Source of the DNA: Halpernia frigidisoli
GTDB taxonomy: Bacteria > Bacteroidota > Bacteroidia > Flavobacteriales > Weeksellaceae
Direction of reading: 5' to 3'
Assembly: GCF_900113805.1 (NCBI RefSeq)
Contig: NZ_FOQT01000001.1
Location: 910,411 to 974,410, forward strand
DNA length: 64,000 nt
Below, in pieces: positions 59,167 to 64,000 of the stretch. Every line of letters starts with the position of its first letter. The first letter of the stretch is position 1. The translations under genes and the position numbers were made by a program. The notes beneath the pieces are model-generated. The model saw only the letters and a program-made list of their open reading frames with translations. It was not told the DNA's origin and ran no database searches.

Positions 59167-59240
59167 GGCTTCGTGGCGCAACTGAATAGCGCACCTGATT
59201 ACGGCTCAGGAGGTTACTGGTTTGAATCCAGTCGAGGTCA
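59167..59240 (+). tRNA. tRNA-Arg (anticodon ACG)
   Basis: The 74-base cloverleaf folds completely: acceptor GGCTTCG/CGAGGTC (two G-T pairs), D-stem GCGC/GCGC, anticodon arm CCTGA-TTACGGC-TCAGG with ACG, variable AGGTT, T-arm ACTGG-TTTGAAT-CCAGT, discriminator A, no encoded CCA. Position 19 is A and 56 is T instead of the near-universal G19 and C56, a matched pair of changes. A15 faces T48 as in normal Levitt pairs. It reads CGU, CGC and CGA after inosine formation. Confidence 0.95.
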
Positions 59241-59247
59241 CTAGAAA

Positions 59248-59279
59248 AGAAAATCAAGAAATTGGTTTTCTTTTTTTTT
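59248..59279 (+). terminator. intrinsic terminator of the tRNA gene
   Basis: AGAAAATCAA and TTGGTTTTCT pair (one T-G) around GAAA (59248-59271), followed by nine T. Confidence 0.9.
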
Positions 59280-59318
59280 ATCTAATATTTTCTTAGATTT
59301 ACCTTATAATAATTAAAA

Positions 59319-59474
59319 ATGGAACCTTCAAATAAAAATAAACCGCCTAAAGCACTAATCGCCGTAGTTGCTGTGATCGCATTTGTGATCATTTTTTATA
59401 TCGTTTTAACTTTCTTCTTCCCGGGACTTTTTAGCGGGATGAATACAGGTGAAGTGGCGCCGGTTAGTAATTAA
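59319..59474 (+). CDS. small single-span membrane protein (51 aa)
   Basis: ATG at 59319 opens a 51-codon frame ending TAA at 59472. The product has a polar, Lys/Pro-rich start (MEPSNKNKPPKA), one strongly hydrophobic segment (about 13-36, IAVVAVIAFVIIFYIVLTF) and a short Gly/Pro tail (MNTGEVAPVSN). The composition and stop position speak for a real gene. It lies 21 bases before the ABC ATPase gene and may help anchor or regulate that protein; that is a guess. Confidence 0.65.
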   Translation: MEPSNKNKPPKALIAVVAVIAFVIIFYIVLTFFFPGLFSGMNTGEVAPVSN

Positions 59475-59495
59475 TTCTTATAATAATAGCTGTAA

Positions 59496-60197
59496 ATGAC
59501 GATCGATATTCAAAATCTTACCAAAAAATTTGGTTCGCAAACAGCTTTAAAGTCAATAAACATAAAAAGTTCCGGTAACGAAATTATCGGTCTTCTGGGT
59601 CCAAACGGTGCAGGAAAATCAACTTTGATGAAAAGCATTGTGGGCGCTTTAAAAATTGACGAAGGACAAATTTTATTTGATGGTGAAGACATTATCTTAA
59701 ATGAAATAAAAGCCAAACAAAAAATTGGTTTTTTGCCGGAAGATAATCCACTTTATAAAGATATGTTTGTGAAGGAATATCTGAGTTTCGTTGCAGAAAT
59801 TCACCATATTTCGAAAGATAAAATAGATCACGTTATAGAAGCTGTTGGCTTAACACCGGAAAATTCAAAAAAAATCCACCAACTGTCGAAAGGTTATCAA
59901 CAAAGAGTTGGAATTGCACAGGCTATTATTCATGAACCTGAATTGTTAATTTTAGATGAACCGACAAATGGTCTTGATCCAAATCAAATTGTGGAGATCA
60001 GAAATTTAATTCGGGAAATTGGTAAAGAAAAAACCGTTATACTTTCCACCCACATTATGCAGGAAGTAGAAGCAATTTGCACGAGAGTGATTTTAATTAA
60101 TAACGGGGAAATTATTCAGGATTGTCTTGTTTCAGAATTTTTAGGGAAATTTTCCAGTTTGGAAGAGGCTTTTCAACAGTATACAATAAAAAATTAA
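59496..60197 (+). CDS. ABC transporter ATPase, GldA-like
   Basis: The 233-residue ATPase has Walker A GLLGPNGAGKST (32-43), Q-loop region FLPEDNPLYKDM, signature QLSKGYQQRVGIAQA, Walker B LLILDEPTNGLDP and the switch STHIMQEVE. FLPEDNPLYKDM and SKGYQQRVG resemble GldA of gliding-motility ABC complexes. GldA proteins as I recall them are near 300 residues, so this one lacks the usual C-terminal part. No gldF or gldG gene is adjacent, so its partner is unknown. The stop codon lies inside the terminator stem. Confidence 0.8.
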   Translation: MTIDIQNLTKKFGSQTALKSINIKSSGNEIIGLLGPNGAGKSTLMKSIVGALKIDEGQILFDGEDIILNEIKAKQKIGFLPEDNPLYKDMFVKEYLSFVAEIHHISKDKIDHVIEAVGLTPENSKKIHQLSKGYQQRVGIAQAIIHEPELLILDEPTNGLDPNQIVEIRNLIREIGKEKTVILSTHIMQEVEAICTRVILINNGEIIQDCLVSEFLGKFSSLEEAFQQYTIKN

Positions 60198-60228
60198 CCC
60201 CAAATAATTGAGGTTAATTTTATTTTTT
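60192..60228 (+). terminator. intrinsic terminator overlapping the GldA-like stop codon
   Basis: AATTAACC-C-CAA pairs with TTG-A-GGTTAATT (60192-60219), followed by a T-rich run. The stop codon (60195-60197) is part of the stem. Confidence 0.7.
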
Positions 60229-60243
60229 CAAAATATCTAGTCT

Positions 60244-61725
60244 TTAAAATAAGACGCTTTCTTCACCCCTTTTAACCGGGTAAATTTCGGTGAAACAACC
60301 AAAACAGTGATTTGGCGACCCTAAAATACCTTTCAAGTTTTCTACACTTAAAAACTCCAAGGAATCTACGCCTAAATAATCTTTCAATTCATCAACCGTC
60401 ATATTTGCGGAGATCAACTCATCTTTTGAAGGCGTATCAATTCCCAAATAACACGGCGCAATAATCGGTGGCGACACACTTCTAAAGTGAATTTCTTTAA
60501 CGCCACAGTCCCTTAGAATTTTCACTAAACGCTTCGCTGTAGTTCCGCGAACAACTGAATCATCAATAATTACAACACGCTTTCCTTTAATTTCAGAAAC
60601 GATCGGGTTCAATTTTAAATTGACGATTCTTTCCCGCATTTCCTGCGTAGGAACTATAAATGAACGACCAATATATCTGTTTTTAATTAAAACAGGACGA
60701 AATGGAATTCCACTCGCTTTAGAAAAACCTATCGCCGCGGGAACTCCAGAATCTGGCACGCCAATTACGATATCGGCTTCGACAGGCGCCTGTTCCCAAA
60801 TTTTTTCTCCTGATTTTTCACGAATTTCGTGAACGTTTATATTTTCTAAGATAGAATCCGGACGTGCAAAATAAATATACTCAAAAGAACAGATCTTATT
60901 GATGCAGTTTTCTTTTACCATAAACGACTTTAAACCGCTTTCATTTTCGCTGGTGTAAACAATTTCGCCAGGTAAAATATCACGAACGTATTGTGCACCA
61001 ATCGCGTCTAAAGCAACACTTTCGGAAGCACAGACAAAGGTTTTTTCATCAATCGCACCTAAAACCAAAGGTCGAATTCCGTTAAAATCACGGAAAGCAA
61101 AGAATTTATTTCTTGTCATTCCAACCACGGAGTAAGCGCCTTCAATTTTTTCCATTGTAGTTTTAATTGCTGCTCGCAATCCTAAATCTAAATGTTTTTG
61201 AATTAATCTTAAAATAACTTCCGAATCCGAAGTTGCCCGAAAAACTACGCCTTCCGCTTCAAGTTCTGTTTTTAATTCCTGAGCATTAGTTAAATTTCCA
61301 TTATGCGCTATGGAAAGAATGATCTGGTCATACTCATTTTTAGCATAAAATGGCTGAAAATTATACTTTTTCTTATCGCCCGCCGTAGTGTATCTCGTGT
61401 GTCCAATAACGGAATTCCCCATGAAATTTGAGGGTTCACGGATGGTTTTAAAAAAATCGAGAACAAGACCTTCTTCCTTTAAATTAACAATTTTACCATC
61501 TTTCATCACCGAAATTCCACACGCTTCTTGTCCACGATGTTGCAAAGCAAAAAGTCCAAATTGCGACAGTGAAAAGGTATCGATCTCATTTTCTGAATAC
61601 AGACCAAAAATGCCACATTCTTCTTCCGGCGAATCTGAACTGCCTTTTTTCATGACATTTCTTTCGTAAGGTCTGTCCTTAAATTGATCTAAATAATCTT
61701 CCTTATATTTTTGATGGATTGACAT
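60244..61725 (-). CDS. purF: amidophosphoribosyltransferase
   Basis: The 493-residue enzyme makes 5-phosphoribosylamine, the first committed step of purine synthesis. The glutaminase nucleophile is Cys37 in EEECGIFGLY, so a 36-residue propeptide is probably removed. The PRPP motif is VVIIDDSVVRGTTAKRL. Cys residues in CSFEYIYFARPDS, APCYLGID and NHCFGCFTEIYP match the [4Fe-4S] ligands of the B. subtilis type enzyme. It lies downstream of purC on the same strand. Confidence 0.96.
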   Translation of the reverse strand: MSIHQKYKEDYLDQFKDRPYERNVMKKGSSDSPEEECGIFGLYSENEIDTFSLSQFGLFALQHRGQEACGISVMKDGKIVNLKEEGLVLDFFKTIREPSNFMGNSVIGHTRYTTAGDKKKYNFQPFYAKNEYDQIILSIAHNGNLTNAQELKTELEAEGVVFRATSDSEVILRLIQKHLDLGLRAAIKTTMEKIEGAYSVVGMTRNKFFAFRDFNGIRPLVLGAIDEKTFVCASESVALDAIGAQYVRDILPGEIVYTSENESGLKSFMVKENCINKICSFEYIYFARPDSILENINVHEIREKSGEKIWEQAPVEADIVIGVPDSGVPAAIGFSKASGIPFRPVLIKNRYIGRSFIVPTQEMRERIVNLKLNPIVSEIKGKRVVIIDDSVVRGTTAKRLVKILRDCGVKEIHFRSVSPPIIAPCYLGIDTPSKDELISANMTVDELKDYLGVDSLEFLSVENLKGILGSPNHCFGCFTEIYPVKRGEESVLF

Positions 61726-61762
61726 TTTTTTTATTTTGCTGAACCTTTAAAGATTCAAATTT

Positions 61763-62482
61763 TTATTTATTTAAAGCCTTTTTTAAACGATCGTAGATTT
61801 CAACATAGGCTTCAGTTACATCACCTAAATCCCTTCTAAATCTATCTTTGTCTAATTTTTTCATAGTATCCTTATCCCAAAGTCGGCAAGTATCAGGTGA
61901 AATTTCGTCTGCTAAAATAATTTTACCATCTGTAGTTTTTCCCAATTCAATTTTAAAATCGACCAAGATAATACCCATTTTATCAAATAATTCTTTTAAA
62001 ATTTCATTGATCTTGCCTGTCAAACTATACATTTCATCTAATTCTTCTCTTGTTACCAAACCAAGAAAAAGGACATGAAAATCATTGATCAATGGATCTC
62101 CTAAAGCGTCTTCTTTAAGACAAAGATCAAAAATTGTAATTGGTGATTTTATACCTTCTTCAATCCCCAAACGTTGCGACATACTTCCCGCAGAATAGTT
62201 GCGAACTACCATTTCTATTGGAATTATAGAAACTTTTTTCACCAGTTGTTCACGATCATTTAGTTGTTTAATGAAATGCGTTTCAATACCTTTTTCATTT
62301 AAATATTCAAAGATAAGCGTTGTAATTGCGTTGTTCATTTCACCTTTTCTGTCAAAACTTCCACGTTTTTGTGCGTTGAAAGCCGTTGCGTCATCTTTAA
62401 ATTTTACAATAACTTCATCTGCTACTTCCGTTGCGAAGATCTGTTTTGCTTTTCCCTCATAAAGCATTTCCCCTTTTTGCAT
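61763..62482 (-). CDS. purC: SAICAR synthetase
   Basis: The 239-residue ligase joins Asp to CAIR in purine synthesis. The typical start [14 protein letters not shown] (ATP-binding), [49 protein letters not shown] and the end [13 protein letters not shown] are all conserved. Its length is normal. The order DUF3307, purC, purF (18- and 37-base gaps) suggests one transcript from satD, or a promoter before purC. Confidence 0.97.
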   Translation of the reverse strand: MQKGEMLYEGKAKQIFATEVADEVIVKFKDDATAFNAQKRGSFDRKGEMNNAITTLIFEYLNEKGIETHFIKQLNDREQLVKKVSIIPIEMVVRNYSAGSMSQRLGIEEGIKSPITIFDLCLKEDALGDPLINDFHVLFLGLVTREELDEMYSLTGKINEILKELFDKMGIILVDFKIELGKTTDGKIILADEISPDTCRLWDKDTMKKLDKDRFRRDLGDVTEAYVEIYDRLKKALNK

Positions 62483-62500
62483 TTTTTTAATTTTATTTAT

Positions 62501-63202
62501 TTAAAAAATATTTACGATAATTCCTGTTATTACGGCGATTCCGAAACTTAGTAAAGTTCCTATTAAAACATATTCCGTGAGTTTTCTTTGTTTTGCTTCC
62601 GCTAAATCACTAAATCTAAAAACGGATTTTGCAGCGATCATAAAACCGACGCCTTCCCAATGATTTATAATGATAAATGTGAAAACCAAAAGTCTTTCTA
62701 AAATTCCGATATATTTCCCCGCATTTACGAGTGAATCAGTTTGTATTTTACTATGTTCAATGACTATTGGCGACCACGCAGCCAATAAGTTTTTAATAAA
62801 AATAGAAGTTGGAACCGTTAGAAAAACCGCTGCAACAAGATATTTTAAGAAAATCGGATTATTTAAAAAATTGAAATCAATTTCTTTAAAATAAGTAGAA
62901 ATTACAATTATTACTGATAAATGTAAAAACTGATCTATAAAAAACAACCATCTTTTGGTCTTTTTAGATTGAAAATATAATTTTGAAATATCAATCAGAT
63001 AGTGTGAAACACCTATTATCAAAGGAATATACCACAAACTTAAATCCCATAGAAATATAAAAACCAAGAAAACATGAAGTAAAATGTGAAAATATAAATA
63101 CTTGCTTTTAATTTTTTTCTGCTCCTTATCTAGCACCCATTTATCCGGCTGGAAAAGGAAATCTCCAAATAAATGTGCTAATATGAGTTTTAAAAAAATC
63201 AT
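62501..63202 (-). CDS. DUF3307 membrane protein
   Basis: The 233-residue protein has six or seven membrane segments and the family opening LKLILAHLFGDFLFQPDKWVLDKEQKK, in which His and Asp face the membrane core, and the HILLHVFLVFIFLW and GVSHYLIDISKLYF segments. DUF3307 proteins are often paired with SatD-type genes, as here, by a four-base ATGA overlap with satD upstream. Its role is unknown. Confidence 0.82.
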   Translation of the reverse strand: MIFLKLILAHLFGDFLFQPDKWVLDKEQKKIKSKYLYFHILLHVFLVFIFLWDLSLWYIPLIIGVSHYLIDISKLYFQSKKTKRWLFFIDQFLHLSVIIVISTYFKEIDFNFLNNPIFLKYLVAAVFLTVPTSIFIKNLLAAWSPIVIEHSKIQTDSLVNAGKYIGILERLLVFTFIIINHWEGVGFMIAAKSVFRFSDLAEAKQRKLTEYVLIGTLLSFGIAVITGIIVNIF

Positions 63203-63807
63203 AATTCTGCTAATTTCTTTCTAAAATAAATATCTGTTTCTGAGATTAAAGCATAGTTTGCTCTACTAAATCTCTGACTTATTGATGATTGTGTTATATT
63301 TAGTTTTTTTGCTAATTCTTCCTGAGTTAAATTTTTATCTGATAAAAGTTCAAAAACTGTTTCTGCAACGGCGACTGTCCAGTTGTCCATTGTTTCTGAA
63401 GCCCAGCGAAACATTAGATTTAAATCATAATCAATATTTTTATTTCCAGTATTAATTTTAAGATTTATCTTTTCTTTTTTAAGACTTTCAAAATTTCTAC
63501 CGGAATTTACGAATGCAGTTCCGCTGGAAATTGAAACTTTTTCCATCTCAACGTCTCTATTACCAATCCCAATCGACATTCTTACATCTATATTTTTTAT
63601 CATTTTTATCTGAGATTTTATTTTCAAACTTTTTAAAAATGCTTCGTTCGCATCTTCAATATAATATTGAAATTCATCACCTCTAAAAATTCCCCATTTC
63701 TGAGGATTTTCAAAATCTTCGCCAACCGCTTTATTTAAAGCCTTAAGCCAAATGTTTAAATCTATTTTTTGAGAATTTACTATATCTCCTGTTATTACCG
63801 CTCTCAT
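63199..63807 (-). CDS. SatD-family protein with GGDEF-like segment and HTH
   Basis: The 202-residue protein opens MRAVITGDIVNSQKID, the SatD-family start. The N-terminal about 130 residues show FRGDEFQYYIEDANEA and VRMSIGIGNRDVEMEKVSISSGTAFVNSGR, a spacing and motif set reminiscent of nucleotide-cyclase or GGDEF folds. The C-terminal part LTQEELAKKLNITQSSISQRFSRANYAL is a helix-turn-helix. This looks like a sensor-regulator for the DUF3307 membrane protein, with which it overlaps (ATGA). The activity is unproven. Confidence 0.78.
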   Translation of the reverse strand: MRAVITGDIVNSQKIDLNIWLKALNKAVGEDFENPQKWGIFRGDEFQYYIEDANEAFLKSLKIKSQIKMIKNIDVRMSIGIGNRDVEMEKVSISSGTAFVNSGRNFESLKKEKINLKINTGNKNIDYDLNLMFRWASETMDNWTVAVAETVFELLSDKNLTQEELAKKLNITQSSISQRFSRANYALISETDIYFRKKLAEL

Positions 63808-63811
63808 ATAA

Positions 63812-63819
63812 CAAACTTA
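63812..63819 (-). promoter_or_regulatory. -7-like box just before satD
   Basis: The minus strand reads TAAGTTTG (TAnnTTTG), only four bases before the ATG, which would make satD leaderless. Confidence 0.35.
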
Positions 63820-63837
63820 CAAAAATTATTATACAAT

Positions 63838-64000
63838 TCTATTATAATTAGAATTATTATATATTAATACTATAATTATTAATATCATATAATAATATTA
63901 TAATTTCAATTATCATATAATTATATTATAATTTAAATTATCATATAATTATATTATAATTAAATTTATTATAAAATAGTATTATAAATAGACATATAAT
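63838..64000. repeat. AT-only 28-bp tandem repeat array upstream of satD
   Basis: A 28-bp unit beginning TATCATATAA repeats at 63883, 63911 and 63939 with few differences; degenerate copies flank it on both sides and continue to the window end. Each unit is nearly its own reverse complement. G and C are almost absent. Confidence 0.85.

Noticed and set aside
59120-59257. N-terminal extension of the ABC binding protein
   Set aside because: It would be translated antisense through tRNA-Arg; the lipoprotein signal begins at the ATG at 59119.
63838-64000. CRISPR array at the window end
   Set aside because: The 28-bp units are contiguous with no spacers and are pure AT; they are tandem repeats.

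Overview
The window is a stretch of core chromosome from a low-GC member of the Bacteroidota, most likely a Chryseobacterium-like flavobacterium (family Weeksellaceae). The evidence is the SusC/SusD pair, the TAnnTTTG-type -7 promoter boxes, the rarity of Shine-Dalgarno sequences, the DUF5684-type long signal peptidase I, the short-LID adenylate kinase and many flavobacterial hypothetical families. I see no prophage, integrase, transposase, CRISPR array or rRNA. About 60 protein genes, one tRNA gene, and a dense set of intergenic repeats and terminators can be supported.

Layout. 1-3481 (minus): a cut-off OmpA/glycine-zipper lipoprotein, a lipocalin-like lipoprotein, a secreted subtilase and a WbqC-family protein. 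3692-9461 (minus): lepB, dapB, a DUF5683 membrane protein, parB, parA and tonB, with a DnaA-box-like hairpin between parA and tonB. 9707-16565 (plus): a MazG-like pyrophosphohydrolase, a thioredoxin-like lipoprotein with DUF4230, two small charged or stress proteins, hpt-adk-obgE, a DUF6438 lipoprotein and an RhlE-type DEAD-box helicase behind a structured leader with a TTG start. 16566-17131 is a repeat-filled gap. 17132-26825: ppc, tatD, a GSCFA protein, a polyprenyl diphosphate synthase, a GH19 chitinase, an SDR-type threonine dehydrogenase, a GNAT acetyltransferase and the ribosomal operon rpsF-rpsR-rplI.

26935-35969 (minus) is a polysaccharide utilization locus: SusC, SusD, a GH144-type endo-glucanase candidate, an esterase-like alpha/beta hydrolase and a GH3 beta-glucosidase. 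The enzyme pair suggests beta-1,2-glucan as substrate. A strong hairpin-T terminator separates susCD from the enzymes. 36465-46607 holds a DUF4197/ferritin pair, DUF493, a TIGR01777 epimerase, ArsC-like and deoxynucleoside kinase genes, glutaminyl cyclase, a PcaF-like thiolase, VOC and DUF1569 proteins, an MFS exporter and a fasciclin lipoprotein. 46737-52604 is one giant alpha-2-macroglobulin gene that carries SusC-like sequence motifs.

52707-57351 (plus) links recF, an AsmA-like protein and a DciA-like (DUF721) helicase-loader candidate. 57357-64000 holds mtgA, a metal/cobalamin-type binding lipoprotein, tRNA-Arg(ACG) with a covarying A19-U56 elbow pair, a 51-residue membrane protein, a GldA-like ATPase, purF, purC, DUF3307 and SatD. 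The window ends in AT-only tandem repeats upstream of satD.

The most interesting non-coding signal is a family of seven related structured intergenic elements (two subtypes sharing one skeleton), together with several long perfect inverted repeats. Next are the rhlE leader and the tRNA elbow covariation. I found no clear defence or secondary-metabolite system.
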